From the NCBI RefSeq assembly GCF_000371925.1, contig NZ_AQVE01000010.1, positions 1-64,000 of the forward strand: a stretch of 64,000 bases of DNA, given 5' to 3'. Below, one piece after another: positions 50,170 to 61,681 of the stretch. The notes under the pieces were generated by a model, which was not told the origin of the DNA, did not search any database, and saw only the letters and a list, made by a program, of their open reading frames with translations. The stretch is from Thiolinea disciformis DSM 14473. GTDB taxonomy: Bacteria; Pseudomonadota; Gammaproteobacteria; Thiotrichales; Thiotrichaceae. Numbering within the stretch: position 1 is the stretch's first letter; each line of letters opens with the position of its first letter. Made by a program: the position numbers and the translations under genes.

Positions 50170-51555
50170 ATGAATAATATCCAATTTGATGCCGATTTGA
50201 TTCGTCGATACGATACCACGGGGCCTCGCTATACTTCCTACCCCAGCGCGCTGGCTTTTCAAGCCTTTACTCCCGAGCAGTATCAAACCCAAGCGCATTT
50301 GAGCAATGAAGATCTCATTCCATTGCCTTTATCCTTGTACGTGCACATCCCTTTTTGTGACACCGTCTGTTTTTATTGCGCCTGCAATAAAGTGGTGACG
50401 AAACAGTATGGGCAAGCAGAAACGTACTTAACGTATTTGTTTCGCGAAATAGCCCTACAAGCAAAGTTATATGATCGTGACCGGATAGTAGAACAATTAC
50501 ACTGGGGCGGCGGCACTCCCACGTTTTTGAATCATGATCAAATTCGCGCCCTCATGGCTGAATTACGCAGTCATTTTACGCTCGATAACTCTGACTCACG
50601 CGATTTCTCTATTGAGATCGACCCGCGTTCTGTTAGTAGTGAAACTATTGCCCTATTAAAAGAAGTCGGTTTCAATCGTTTCAGCTTGGGCGTACAAGAT
50701 ATTGATGAGAGCGTACAACGCGCGGTAAATCGCATTCAGCCGATTGGCAAAACCATGGAAATTATCCAAGCTTGCCGCGCACAGCAAGCTAAGTCGATTA
50801 GTATTGATCTGATTTATGGCCTGCCCTTGCAAACGGTTGAGCGCTTTATGCGTACGCTCGATACCGTGATTGCTTTAGCACCGGATCGCTTATCACTCTT
50901 TAATTATGCGCACCTACCCCATCTCTTCAAACCACAGCGTCGCATTAATGTGGAAGACTTACCTTCATCTGATGAAAAGCTACAAATTCTACAGCGCTCG
51001 GTAGAGCGTTTAAGCGCAGCGGGTTATGTGTATATTGGCATGGATCATTTTGCCAAGCCGGATGATGAGCTGGCCTTAGCACAACAAAACGGTAGTCTGC
51101 ATCGCAACTTCCAAGGCTATACCACACACGCGGATTGTGATTTGGTGGCCATGGGCGTGAGTGCGATTAGTAGTGTTGGCGAATGCTATAGTCAAAATGA
51201 AAAACAGCTAGACACTTATTATGCAGCACTCGACCAAGGGAAATTGCCAGTCTGCAAAGGACTGATCCTCAATGAAGATGATCAAATTCGCCGTACACTC
51301 ATTCAGAAACTCACTTGCCAATTCGAACTGGATATTGGGCAATTTGAGCATACTTTTAACATTCCTTTTGCCGACTATTTCCAGCGTGAAATAGCTCTGC
51401 TTCGCACTATGGCAGACGATAATTTGGTCATTTTAGAGCCGAGCTACCTCCGTGTTACGGCACGCGGACGCTTCTTAATTCGCAATATTTGTATGGTATT
51501 TGACGTTAGTTTACGAAAAAAAGTCCCTGAGCAACATTTTTCACGAGTCATTTAG
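50170..51555 (+). CDS. hemN: Oxygen-independent coproporphyrinogen III dehydrogenase
   Basis: 461 aa with the radical-SAM cluster motif Cys-x3-Cys-x2-Cys in FCDTVCFYCACNK (about 61-68), GGGTPTFL (about 113) and the extended YGLPLQT. It makes protoporphyrinogen under anaerobic or microaerobic conditions in the cytoplasm. The C-terminal domain (from about 360) contains the HemN-specific region. Regulation by FNR is supported by the upstream box. Confidence 0.95.
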   Translation: MNNIQFDADLIRRYDTTGPRYTSYPSALAFQAFTPEQYQTQAHLSNEDLIPLPLSLYVHIPFCDTVCFYCACNKVVTKQYGQAETYLTYLFREIALQAKLYDRDRIVEQLHWGGGTPTFLNHDQIRALMAELRSHFTLDNSDSRDFSIEIDPRSVSSETIALLKEVGFNRFSLGVQDIDESVQRAVNRIQPIGKTMEIIQACRAQQAKSISIDLIYGLPLQTVERFMRTLDTVIALAPDRLSLFNYAHLPHLFKPQRRINVEDLPSSDEKLQILQRSVERLSAAGYVYIGMDHFAKPDDELALAQQNGSLHRNFQGYTTHADCDLVAMGVSAISSVGECYSQNEKQLDTYYAALDQGKLPVCKGLILNEDDQIRRTLIQKLTCQFELDIGQFEHTFNIPFADYFQREIALLRTMADDNLVILEPSYLRVTARGRFLIRNICMVFDVSLRKKVPEQHFSRVI

Positions 51556-51563
51556 CCAAAGGT

Positions 51564-52307
51564 CTAGGTATTACGACAGTTGTAATGTGCTAATTCCTTA
51601 AGCTTATCCATATCCAAAATATCGATGAGGCGATGGCGCACCGTGATAATATTGTCTTCTTGTAAACGTGAGAACATGCGGCTCAAGGTTTCAACGGCCA
51701 TGCCTAAATAATTGGCCAAATCATGCCGCGCCATCGGTAAATAAAACTCTTTACGGGAGAAACCACGTGCTTGATTTCTCTCAGAAATACCAATCAAAAA
51801 GGTCGCTAAACGCTCTTCGGTACGCATCTGTCCTAAGGTGAGTAGCATATGATGCTCACGCTCAATCTCTATCCCAACTTGGCGCATCATCCCTAACCTT
51901 AAACTTGCCAAACTGCCACATAAATCCTGAAACGCATCCATTTTTAGCTCACAAACCAAGGTGTCCTCTAAGGCCTGAGCATCACAGGTATGATGATTAT
52001 GCGCCAACGCATCAAAACCTATTAAGTCGCCCGGTAGATAAAACCCTAAGATTTGCTCTTCCCCATCTGAAGTCGAAAGACAGGTTTTAATAGCGCCTGA
52101 TTTAACGGCATAAATCGCTTGATGTGCATCATCACGCCGATACAAGTAATCTTTCTTAGTAATTTTAATAGTTTTTTCAATAGCGGCTTCTAAGCGGTTT
52201 AGCTCCTCTTGGGTTAAGCCGCGAGGTAAGCATAGCTCACTTAAACTACAATTATTACAAGCTACCGCAGCTTTTTTACTTGAACGTAATGGTGATAAAT
52301 TACCCAT
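51564..52307 (-). CDS. fnr: FNR, oxygen-sensing transcriptional regulator
   Basis: 247 aa from ATG 52307, directly after GGGAGGCAGCA. The four cluster cysteines are in place: Cys17, Cys20, Cys26 and Cys119, equivalent to Cys20, 23, 29 and 122 of E. coli FNR. The cNMP-type beta roll and the helix-turn-helix with ETLSRMFSRLQ (Glu and Ser-Arg for TTGAT recognition) are intact. It senses oxygen by its [4Fe-4S] cluster. It is convergent with hemN, 8 bp between the stops. Confidence 0.92.
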   Translation of the reverse strand: MGNLSPLRSSKKAAVACNNCSLSELCLPRGLTQEELNRLEAAIEKTIKITKKDYLYRRDDAHQAIYAVKSGAIKTCLSTSDGEEQILGFYLPGDLIGFDALAHNHHTCDAQALEDTLVCELKMDAFQDLCGSLASLRLGMMRQVGIEIEREHHMLLTLGQMRTEERLATFLIGISERNQARGFSRKEFYLPMARHDLANYLGMAVETLSRMFSRLQEDNIITVRHRLIDILDMDKLKELAHYNCRNT

Positions 52308-52495
52308 TGCTGCCTCCCGGAAGCTAAACACAAGTTATCTATATTAACACATAGGACACTTTTAGTAGGACTCTGATTTATTCAGCTTAGCACAGTCGCG
52401 CACGTACAATACGGCCTTGCTCTAGTCAATAAGTCTTCGTCTAGTCTAACAATAAATAAATCTAATAGATTCAAGCGTTGTTAATTTAGCCCACT

Positions 52496-52501
52496 TATAA
52501 T
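52496..52501 (+). promoter_or_regulatory. Possible promoter -10 box of a small RNA next to fnr
   Basis: TATAAT on the + strand about 190 bp upstream of the fnr start, with no good -35 box. Just upstream, at 52461-52474, lies TCTAATAGATTCAA, which keeps one FNR half-site (TTCAA) and would centre at about -40.5. This fits activator-dependent transcription but is weak as evidence. Confidence 0.4.
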
Positions 52502-52507
52502 GATCAG

Positions 52508-52619
52508 CACTTGCCTCATGATACTAAAGTCTCATGAAGGCACTCAGATAATAACAAGAGTTGTGTTTTAGCAACCAGCTTCCTCAAACACTGGGCGGGT
52601 TTTATCACCCGCCTTTTTT
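52508..52619 (+). ncRNA. Candidate small RNA beside fnr
   Basis: No gene is present in 52308-52636, yet a strong + strand terminator ends at 52619. Upstream of it are a 9-10 bp hairpin (TGCCTCATGA around 52512-52521 pairing with TCATGAAGGCA, one bulged A) and a small GTTG/CAAC stem-loop. With TATAAT at 52496 this gives a transcript of about 112 bases of typical small-RNA build. E. coli has an FNR-dependent RNA, FnrS, but no sequence identity is claimed. Confidence 0.5.
52594..52619 (+). terminator. Strong rho-independent terminator without an annotated gene
   Basis: GGCGGGT (52594-52600) and ACCCGCC (52607-52613) with a 6-base loop and TTTTTT. The genes on both sides are on the - strand, so its transcript starts within the preceding intergenic region. 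Confidence 0.9.
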
Positions 52620-52636
52620 GTCCTTGACACTTATAG

Positions 52637-53353
52637 TCATGTAGGCTTGGGAAGACTCACCCACTGTCCATCAACCAAACCTTCAATCGGCTGAAAATTA
52701 ATTTTATAGCGCATTTTCGGCGATTCTGCGATCCAATAACCTGGATAAACATAAGCCAAACCTAAGGATCTAGCCCATTCTATCTGCCACAACAAGGCAA
52801 AAGTCCCTAGTCCACGCGCACTCCCTTCCGAAGGATCATAAAATGTATAAACAGAAGATAAACCCTGTTTAAGCCAATCGGTAGCGGCCACCGCCATCAA
52901 GCGCTCGCCCAGCCAAAATTCCAGCAAAACCGTTTTGCACCATGGCGCTAAAATAAAACGTGCAAATGATGAAGGGGTATCATCGTCCATACCCCCCCCC
53001 GCATGACGTGCTTTTACATAGCTTAAATACAAGGCAGTATAGTCACGTCGATAGCCATTCTCATTAACTCGTACCGTCAAATCTTGATTTTGCTTCCAAG
53101 TGCGCTTTTGGCTGCGCGACGCTTTAAAAGCATTCACCGCAATACGAGTGGAAACGCATAATTGGCAACGTTGGCAACAAGGCCGATAAACATCCCCACC
53201 GCTGCGTCTAAACCCTTTGTCCAATAACTGACTATAAACAGGCGCAGACATATTAAAAGCAGGATCAACTAGGAGATTAGTAGCACGACGCTCAGGTAAA
53301 TAAGGACACTCATGCGCAGCCGTAATATACAGTTCTAATGCATCTGCCGTCAT
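52637..53353 (-). CDS. bpt: Aspartate/glutamate leucyltransferase (Bpt)
   Basis: 238 aa. The N-terminal region has CPYLPERRATNL and YRPCCQRCQLCVSTRIAV, with the Cys-rich site of arginyl/leucyl-tRNA protein transferases; the C-terminus has YPGYWIAESPKMRYKINFQP, typical of the family. It attaches Leu to proteins with N-terminal Asp or Glu for ClpAP degradation. The length is that of the bacterial enzyme. It starts 9 bp after the neighbouring regulator's stop. Confidence 0.92.
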   Translation of the reverse strand: MTADALELYITAAHECPYLPERRATNLLVDPAFNMSAPVYSQLLDKGFRRSGGDVYRPCCQRCQLCVSTRIAVNAFKASRSQKRTWKQNQDLTVRVNENGYRRDYTALYLSYVKARHAGGGMDDDTPSSFARFILAPWCKTVLLEFWLGERLMAVAATDWLKQGLSSVYTFYDPSEGSARGLGTFALLWQIEWARSLGLAYVYPGYWIAESPKMRYKINFQPIEGLVDGQWVSLPKPT

Positions 53354-53362
53354 CGTACTTAC

Positions 53363-54073
53363 CTAACAACTACCACTAGAGCAAACCAGCTCGCGTAAAC
53401 CAGTCACATCCTGAATTTGTATCATACCGCGCTGTTCACCAATCATACCTTGGCGCTTCCAATCGGATAAAAACCGACTCACTGTTTCAATGGTTAAACC
53501 TAATAGCTCACCAATTTCTGCACGCGATAACGGCAAGTCTACCCAGCCATTATGGACAGGGCCGTGTTCACACCAGCGCATTAAAAATGAGGCTAGTCGC
53601 TCGCCTGCTTTTTTCGCGCCCAATTCCAGCATCATATCTTCCGCTTCGCGCAAATGTTGCAGCCAACGATTGGTCATGGCCTGTTCAATTTCAATATGCT
53701 GACGCTTTAAATCATTCAGTTCACTTAAAGGTAAACGGCAAACTTCACAAGCCGTTAAAGCAATAGCCGTTTGATTATAAGGCTGATCGGCAAAGCCTTC
53801 AAAACCAAATAAATCACCACTTTGTAGCACACGTAGAATTTGCGTGCGACCATTGGGTAACATTTTAGTCAGTTTCACAATACCCTTACGTAGGGTATAA
53901 GCATGGGCGGCTATAGTGCCTTGATGATAAATTGTCTCATCGGTTTGAAACGACAATACGGCAGGATGAAAACCTTGAATTTGCTCAAAGCGCGCTTCAG
54001 GTAAACGTGCAAAAATACTCAGATGGCGAATATGACAAGTACGACACTGCCCCCTGCCTTGAATATGTGACAT
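53363..54073 (-). CDS. Crp/Fnr-family regulator with partial cysteine set
   Basis: 236 aa with a cyclic-nucleotide-type beta roll (YHQGTIAAHAYTLRKGIVKL, FGFEGFADQPYN) and a helix-turn-helix (AEIGELLGLTIETVSRFLSD) that keeps the Glu and Ser-Arg of FNR-type recognition. Cys10, Cys13, Cys109 and Cys112 are present but the spacing differs from FNR, and a C-terminal Cys-x4-Cys ends the protein. It may sense redox, nitric oxide or haem rather than carry the FNR cluster. It probably recognises FNR-like sites and so may compete with FNR. Co-transcribed with bpt. Confidence 0.8.
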   Translation of the reverse strand: MSHIQGRGQCRTCHIRHLSIFARLPEARFEQIQGFHPAVLSFQTDETIYHQGTIAAHAYTLRKGIVKLTKMLPNGRTQILRVLQSGDLFGFEGFADQPYNQTAIALTACEVCRLPLSELNDLKRQHIEIEQAMTNRWLQHLREAEDMMLELGAKKAGERLASFLMRWCEHGPVHNGWVDLPLSRAEIGELLGLTIETVSRFLSDWKRQGMIGEQRGMIQIQDVTGLRELVCSSGSC

Positions 54074-54170
54074 AACTGCTGCCTCGCTCGTAAATCTGAT
54101 TCCAATAATCCCATGATGCTATATATCAGAAGACGCACGAATACAACAGTTATGCCAACAGGGCTATGTG

Positions 54171-54821
54171 TTATTGCGCTAAATTCTTAATGACCACCAA
54201 AGCACCGCGTAACTCGCCCTCTTGATAACCAGTGGCTTTATCAGCTGGGTAGAGCTTGTTAATTAACGCTGATACTTCGGGCTTAATATCGGTGCCATGA
54301 CAGGTTAAACAAACTTTGTCCGTCGCAATGGCTTTCATAAAGCGGAATTCTGAGCCATTAATTTCAGCATAAAGTAAGCCGTCCGCAGCCTCGCCTGCCG
54401 CTTTACGCTGATCGAAGCCCTCTAAAACGGCCTTTTGCCACGCAAGCGGCTGACCTTGGTCAGGATTGCGATTTTTTAAGCTGACGCGTGAGACTTGGAC
54501 ATTTTTCTCTGCGGAAACGGCTTGAGCGATTTCAGGCGCTTTAGTGTGGCACACATTAATCGCTGCTAAAGGGCCGCCAGATTTCATCGCCATTTGTAAT
54601 TCATTACGCAGTTGTGCGCTAAAGGCTTGACCCGCCTGCATGGCCTGCTTTACTAAGACTGCACGTTCCGCATCATTCGTCACAATAGCCGCATGATTTG
54701 CGTCACTAGCAGCGAGGGCCTGTGGAATAAGCTCAGAAGGAAAGGTTGCGGCCGTATTTTCTTTACCGCCACAAGCGGCCATGCTGAGACAGATAGCCGC
54801 CATTAAGAGTGTTTTTCGCAT
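54171..54821 (-). CDS. Mono-haem lipoprotein of the DUF3365 family
   Basis: 216 aa from ATG 54821 (AAAGGAT upstream). Signal with lipobox LSMAAC (Cys16), a helical domain with INVCHTKAPEIAQA, and one haem-binding CLTCH motif (about residue 174). DUF3365 proteins are sensor- or electron-transfer-type c-haem modules, periplasmic here and anchored by lipid. The substrate is unknown. The gene is monocistronic by spacing. Confidence 0.8.
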   Translation of the reverse strand: MRKTLLMAAICLSMAACGGKENTAATFPSELIPQALAASDANHAAIVTNDAERAVLVKQAMQAGQAFSAQLRNELQMAMKSGGPLAAINVCHTKAPEIAQAVSAEKNVQVSRVSLKNRNPDQGQPLAWQKAVLEGFDQRKAAGEAADGLLYAEINGSEFRFMKAIATDKVCLTCHGTDIKPEVSALINKLYPADKATGYQEGELRGALVVIKNLAQ

Positions 54822-54889
54822 TGTTTGGCATCCTTTCAAAAACCATTATCCTACTGAATAATAGGACAAAAGCCTTGAGAATGCGCAAC

Positions 54890-55099
54890 TTAGCCTAAAA
54901 CACGATACAAAGTACCACAGTAAGGACAGCGATAACTCGCACCATCGTTGGAATCAATTGGCAAAAATACGCGTGGATGTGAACACCACAGGGCTGTTGT
55001 ATCAGTGGGGCAATGTAAAGGTAAATCTTTGCGGGTGACGATTACTTCGCGGCTCGTGCCCAAACGTTCATAATCTTTTGTGCTGGTTGTTGCCATCAT
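54890..55099 (-). CDS. Small zinc-finger protein (zf-CHCC type)
   Basis: 69 aa from ATG 55099, which overlaps the ilvE stop by one base (TAATG). Cys and His in LPLHCPTD, LWCSHPRVFLPI and YRCPYCGTLYRVLG fit the CHCC zinc finger related to the NDUFS6 subunit of complex I, a frequent small companion of ilvE in gammaproteobacteria. A second ATG lies one codon later. Function unknown. Confidence 0.8.
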   Translation of the reverse strand: MMATTSTKDYERLGTSREVIVTRKDLPLHCPTDTTALWCSHPRVFLPIDSNDGASYRCPYCGTLYRVLG

Positions 55100-56019
55100 T
55101 ACACCACCGTTAGCCAATCGTGATATTTTTCATTGCGACCATTCACAATATCAAAAAATAGATTTTGTAATTTTTCAGTAATCGGGCCCCGTTTACCCTC
55201 ACCAATTGGGCGTCTATCCAATTCACGAATGGGTGTTACTTCCGCAGCAGTACCAGTAAAGAATGCCTCGTCCCCGATATAGACCTCGTCGCGCGTGATG
55301 CGTTTTTCACGTACTTCGATACCCAAATCACTCGCCATTGCTAATAAAGTACGGCGCGTAATACCATCTAAAGCCGACGTTAAGTCAGGCGTATAAATGA
55401 CACCATCTTTTACGAGAAAGAAGTTTTCACCACTGCCTTCCGCCACGAAACCATCCGTGTCTAATAATAAAGCTTCGTCATACCCATCATCCAACGCATC
55501 GCGCAGCGCGAGCATTGAATTGATGTAATTGCCATTGGCCTTAGCTTTACACATCGCAATATTGACATGATGGCGTGTGAAGGAAGAAGTTTTAATGCGA
55601 ATACCTTTGGTCAAACCATCGGTACCTAAATAAGCACCCCACTCCCATGCAGCAACCATACAGTGAACTTTCAGGTTGTCCGCACGCAAACCCATACCCT
55701 CTGAACCATAGAAACACATAGGGCGCAGATATGCGGTTTTTAAATTATTTTCGCGCACGACTTGACGCTGTGCCTCATTCAGTACTTCTTTGCTGAATGG
55801 CATTGGCATACGCATGATTTTGGCAGAATTGAATAAGCGATCAGTATGTTCTTTCAGACGGAAAATCGCCGTGCCAAGCTCACTATTATAAGCGCGCACG
55901 CCTTCAAATACGCCCATGCCATAATGTAAGGTGTGGGTTAAAACGTGAACTTTTGCCTCACGCCAAGGCACCATTTCGCCATCTAGCCAAATTAGGCCAT
56001 CGCGATCACTCATTGACAT
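55099..56019 (-). CDS. ilvE: Branched-chain amino acid aminotransferase
   Basis: 306 aa, fold class IV PLP enzyme. Motifs: LTHTLHYGMGVFEGVRAY, the cofactor lysine in KAKANGNYINSML (about 160), DTDGFVAEGSGENFFLV and EAFFTGTAAEVTPI. It transfers the amino group in the last step of Leu, Ile and Val synthesis. The length is typical. It is followed by the zinc-finger gene in one transcript. Confidence 0.95.
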   Translation of the reverse strand: MSMSDRDGLIWLDGEMVPWREAKVHVLTHTLHYGMGVFEGVRAYNSELGTAIFRLKEHTDRLFNSAKIMRMPMPFSKEVLNEAQRQVVRENNLKTAYLRPMCFYGSEGMGLRADNLKVHCMVAAWEWGAYLGTDGLTKGIRIKTSSFTRHHVNIAMCKAKANGNYINSMLALRDALDDGYDEALLLDTDGFVAEGSGENFFLVKDGVIYTPDLTSALDGITRRTLLAMASDLGIEVREKRITRDEVYIGDEAFFTGTAAEVTPIRELDRRPIGEGKRGPITEKLQNLFFDIVNGRNEKYHDWLTVV

Positions 56020-56118
56020 TGCAAACTCCGGTAACGCCTAAACTAATAAAGGACAACAAGGATACCATGTTGTCCGAAAATGAGACTAGCGTTACACGGA
56101 AAAAGAACCTAGAACTAT

Positions 56119-56916
56119 CTATTGATACTGATCAGCGCCACCCGCTTGAAAACCGCCTTGATGGCGACGTAAACCGACGGTCTGATACGAGCTACGTGCA
56201 TAATTTACTGTTGCAACCTGATTGGTTTTTTCTAGGCGTTTATATTCAGCCATTACTTTAACAACATAATCTTGCGTCTCACGATACGGTGGAACGCCAC
56301 CGTATTTAATAACTGCACCAGGACCTGCATTATAAGCGGCTAAAGCCAAACGCTTATCGCCATCAAATTTACGCAACATTTGCGCAATATACTTTACGCC
56401 ACCGCGAATATTCTGCTGTGAATCGTGTATATTCACACCCAATAAATCCGCTGTGCCGGGCATTAATTGCATTAAGCCGGTGGCACCTACGTGAGAGCGT
56501 GCACGCTGATTAAAACAAGACTCTTGGCGAATAATAGCGCGGACTAAACTTTCTTCGACACCATATTGAGTAGCATACTTTCTAATCGTATCTAAATGAG
56601 GTGCGGTACGCTCTTCCACTTGATTATGATTCAGACGCATACAACTATTGACGCGAATACCACGCGCTGAAAGATTTTCGTTGTAATTAGTGGTTGGCTC
56701 ACGACGCGTTGAGTTTTTGAATTTTGGGGTACGAGCAATCAATTTAGCATTTTTGTTATTCACTGATACATTCGTTAGCCAACGCGTACCATTTTTATCC
56801 ACATACGAATAAATATCCGCAGAAGCATTCTGACTAGCTACTGTTGTGGTAGCCATCAACATAAAAGGCAAAACATAGGCACTCAAACGGCCACGCTCAT
56901 TACTTGTGGTTTTCAT
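56119..56916 (-). CDS. Periplasmic lytic transglycosylase (SLT domain) with DUF4124 N-terminus
   Basis: 265 aa. Signal peptide (about 1-33), DUF4124 region (DIYSYVDKNGTRWLTN), and an SLT domain about 115-235 with the catalytic Glu in IIRQESCFN, GLMQLMPGTA and AYNAGPGAV. It cuts peptidoglycan glycan chains. The remaining C-terminus is Gln/Gly rich and non-conserved. Monocistronic. Confidence 0.9.
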   Translation of the reverse strand: MKTTSNERGRLSAYVLPFMLMATTTVASQNASADIYSYVDKNGTRWLTNVSVNNKNAKLIARTPKFKNSTRREPTTNYNENLSARGIRVNSCMRLNHNQVEERTAPHLDTIRKYATQYGVEESLVRAIIRQESCFNQRARSHVGATGLMQLMPGTADLLGVNIHDSQQNIRGGVKYIAQMLRKFDGDKRLALAAYNAGPGAVIKYGGVPPYRETQDYVVKVMAEYKRLEKTNQVATVNYARSSYQTVGLRRHQGGFQAGGADQYQ

Positions 56917-57118
56917 AATTTTTATACTTTTCTAGTTTGGCTAGTTTGCATTATGAAGTTGGGGCTTCGTTATATTTCTAATTCAAGCCTTTATAAGTAA
57001 AACTTTAGTACTTGTCATTAGAGAGCAGACAAATGGGGCGACAAATGGACTTTATAAAGAATTTAGTGGCGGTTATCGGAAAATTGGCCTGAAAACCTGT
57101 GATTTTTTACTGAAGGCT

Positions 57119-57238
57119 TATACTGACTGAGTAACGAGATTAGCATCACCTTGAATCTTTAATCAGTTCGCGGCGCTTCATAAGGAATGTGAGGCCGCAA
57201 CCATCAAACCCAGACACATGTTGTTTGGGTTTTTTTTC
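57119..57238 (+). ncRNA. Second candidate small RNA, between the transglycosylase and apaG
   Basis: The 339-bp gap 56917-57255 lies between two - strand genes but holds a + strand terminator. Upstream are TATACT (57119-57124, no clear -35) and a hairpin GCGGC/GCCGC (57170-57174 with 57194-57198) with GGA in its apical part. This would give an RNA of about 108 bases. Only one GGA loop is present, so it is not a CsrB-type RNA. The evidence is weaker than for the RNA beside fnr. Confidence 0.35.
57206..57238 (+). terminator. Rho-independent terminator on the strand opposite to both flanking genes
   Basis: AAACCCA (57206-57212) pairs with TGGGTTT (57226-57232), with extra ACA/TGT pairs in the loop, followed by T8. 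On the - strand there is no T-run, so it does not serve apaG. Confidence 0.8.
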
Positions 57239-57255
57239 GCCAAAACGGTGGGGTA

Positions 57256-57639
57256 TTAGTGAAGCTTTTTAGGGTCAGAAAGACTAAAAGGCTTAATGGG
57301 CGCAGTGAATTCATGACCATCGTCTGCACGCATGAGATAACTACCTTGCATAGCCCCAACCGGTGTGTCTAAAACCGCGCCACTGGTATAGCGAAAACCT
57401 TCGCCCGGCTCTAAATAAGGTTGTTCACCAACCACACCGTCACCACGCACTTCTTGGGTCATACCATTAGAGTCAGTGATTAACCAATGACGACTCAATA
57501 AACGCACAGGAATCGTACCTTGATTAATAATAGTGATGGTATAAGCAAATACATAACGGCTACGCGCAGGTTCGGATTCACTATCCACATATTGAGCCTC
57601 AACTAAGACTTGAATGTGATAGGTTTCTGGGTCACTCAT
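57256..57639 (-). CDS. apaG: ApaG protein
   Basis: 127 aa, the family length. A fibronectin-like beta sandwich with YVFAYTITIINQGTIPVRLLSRHW, EVRGDGVVGEQPYLEPGEGF and MQGSYLMR, all hallmark motifs of ApaG/DUF525. Linked to magnesium and cobalt homeostasis in enterics; the biochemical role is not clear. It stands alone between ilvE-side genes and proB. Confidence 0.95.
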   Translation of the reverse strand: MSDPETYHIQVLVEAQYVDSESEPARSRYVFAYTITIINQGTIPVRLLSRHWLITDSNGMTQEVRGDGVVGEQPYLEPGEGFRYTSGAVLDTPVGAMQGSYLMRADDGHEFTAPIKPFSLSDPKKLH

Positions 57640-57698
57640 AGCATAAACACCGTCTGGGTCAACATAAGGCCAATATTATGATGCATCTTAGGATAGGC

Positions 57699-60191
<2,493 letters not shown>

Positions 60192-60203
60192 GTCAAAATC
60201 CCC

Positions 60204-60515
60204 TTAACCTGTAATCGTATTGATTTCAATCTGTGTCAGATACTGGCGGTGACCAGTACGCTTCTGATGGTGCTTACGACGACGGAATTTGATAATTTCA
60301 ATTTTTTCGCCACGCATCTGGGATTTGACAGTTGCAGTCACTTTACAGCCTTCTACAAAAGGAGCGCCGATCCTTACGGACTCGCCTTCCCCAACCATCA
60401 GGACATTAGCAAAATCAACATTAGAGCCTTCTTCGGCATCCAATTTTTCTACTTGGATGATGTCGCCTTGAGCGACACGGTATTGCTTACCGCCTGTTTC
60501 AATAACCGCGTACAT
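60204..60515 (-). CDS. rplU: Ribosomal protein bL21
   Basis: 103 aa with MYAVIETGGKQYRV at the start and RRRKHHQKRTGHRQ near the end, the family signatures. It is the first gene of the rplU-rpmA operon and is divergent from ispB with 182 bp between the genes. Confidence 0.97.
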   Translation of the reverse strand: MYAVIETGGKQYRVAQGDIIQVEKLDAEEGSNVDFANVLMVGEGESVRIGAPFVEGCKVTATVKSQMRGEKIEIIKFRRRKHHQKRTGHRQYLTQIEINTITG

Positions 60516-60697
60516 AAAATCTGTAGCTCCAAAAAATGTCCTGTGAAAAGTCGGCGGATTTTACTGGTTTCAAAGATATTGGTCAAATATATTTCCGTAT
60601 GCAGTCAGGTAAATACTGTCTTTAATCACCCTATTGACTATCTAGGCTCAATCAAGCTTGACAGGATAGACTAGGCTTCCTAGGATGCAGTGCTTTC

Positions 60698-61681
60698 ATG
60701 GGTTTAGCTCGAATGGATCTTAACGCAATTCTCAAGCTCGCTGAGGCGGATATGCAGGCGGTTAATGCTTTAATACAGCGCCGTTTGCACTCCGACGTCT
60801 CATTGGTGAATCAGTTGAGCCACTACATTATTAATAGTGGCGGTAAACGCTTGCGCCCCTTATTAGCCTTATTATGTGCACGTGCTTGTGGTTATCAAGG
60901 TTCCCAGCATATTGATATTGCAACGATTGTCGAGTTTATTCATACCGCCACCCTACTCCATGACGATGTGGTAGATGAATCGCAATTACGCCGTGGGCGC
61001 GAAACCGCCAACAATGTGTGGGGCAATCAAGCAGCCGTATTAGTCGGCGACTTTCTCTATTCGCGCTCTTTTGAAATGATGGTTGCCGTAGGGCAAATGC
61101 GTGTTATGGAGATCCTTGCCTCTACCACGAATGTTATTGCCGAAGGTGAAGTCCTTCAGCTTTTAAATTGTGGGGATGCAGATACCACTGAGGCGCGTTA
61201 TATGGAAGTCATTCATTCCAAAACCGCCAAACTCTTTGAAGCCGCGTGTCGTTTAGGCGCGGTACTCGCACAATTACCCACTGAAGTGGAAGATGCGGTC
61301 GCGCGTTATGGTATGCATTTAGGCACTGCCTTCCAATTGGTTGATGATGTACTCGACTATACCGCTGATAGTGAAACGCTTGGGAAGAATGTGGGCGATG
61401 ACTTGGCGGAAGGAAAACCCACTTTACCCGTTATCATTGCTTTACAACGTAGTTCTGGTGAAACTGCCGCCATTTTACGCTCCGCCATTGAAGAAGGTGG
61501 CTTGGAGCACATTCAGACGGTGTTGAAAACAATAGCGGATACCAAAGCCATTGACTACACCATGCAATTGGCCCGCCAAGAGGCCGACAATGCGATTAGC
61601 CAATTATATTGCTTGCCTGAATCAAACTACCGCCTAGCCCTCGAATCTTTAGCAAGATTCTCTGTCAACCGCTCTCATTAA
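60698..61681 (+). CDS. ispB: Octaprenyl (polyprenyl) diphosphate synthase
   Basis: 327 aa. First aspartate-rich motif LLHDDVVDES and second VDDVLDY, with GGKRLRPLL before them. It makes the side chain of ubiquinone/menaquinone. The start is uncertain between ATG 60698 and ATG 60713. The position divergent from rplU is conserved. Confidence 0.93.
   Translation: MGLARMDLNAILKLAEADMQAVNALIQRRLHSDVSLVNQLSHYIINSGGKRLRPLLALLCARACGYQGSQHIDIATIVEFIHTATLLHDDVVDESQLRRGRETANNVWGNQAAVLVGDFLYSRSFEMMVAVGQMRVMEILASTTNVIAEGEVLQLLNCGDADTTEARYMEVIHSKTAKLFEAACRLGAVLAQLPTEVEDAVARYGMHLGTAFQLVDDVLDYTADSETLGKNVGDDLAEGKPTLPVIIALQRSSGETAAILRSAIEEGGLEHIQTVLKTIADTKAIDYTMQLARQEADNAISQLYCLPESNYRLALESLARFSVNRSH

Noticed and set aside
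57119-57238. CsrB/RsmZ-type RNA near apaG
   Set aside because: Only one GGA in a hairpin is visible, whereas that family has many.
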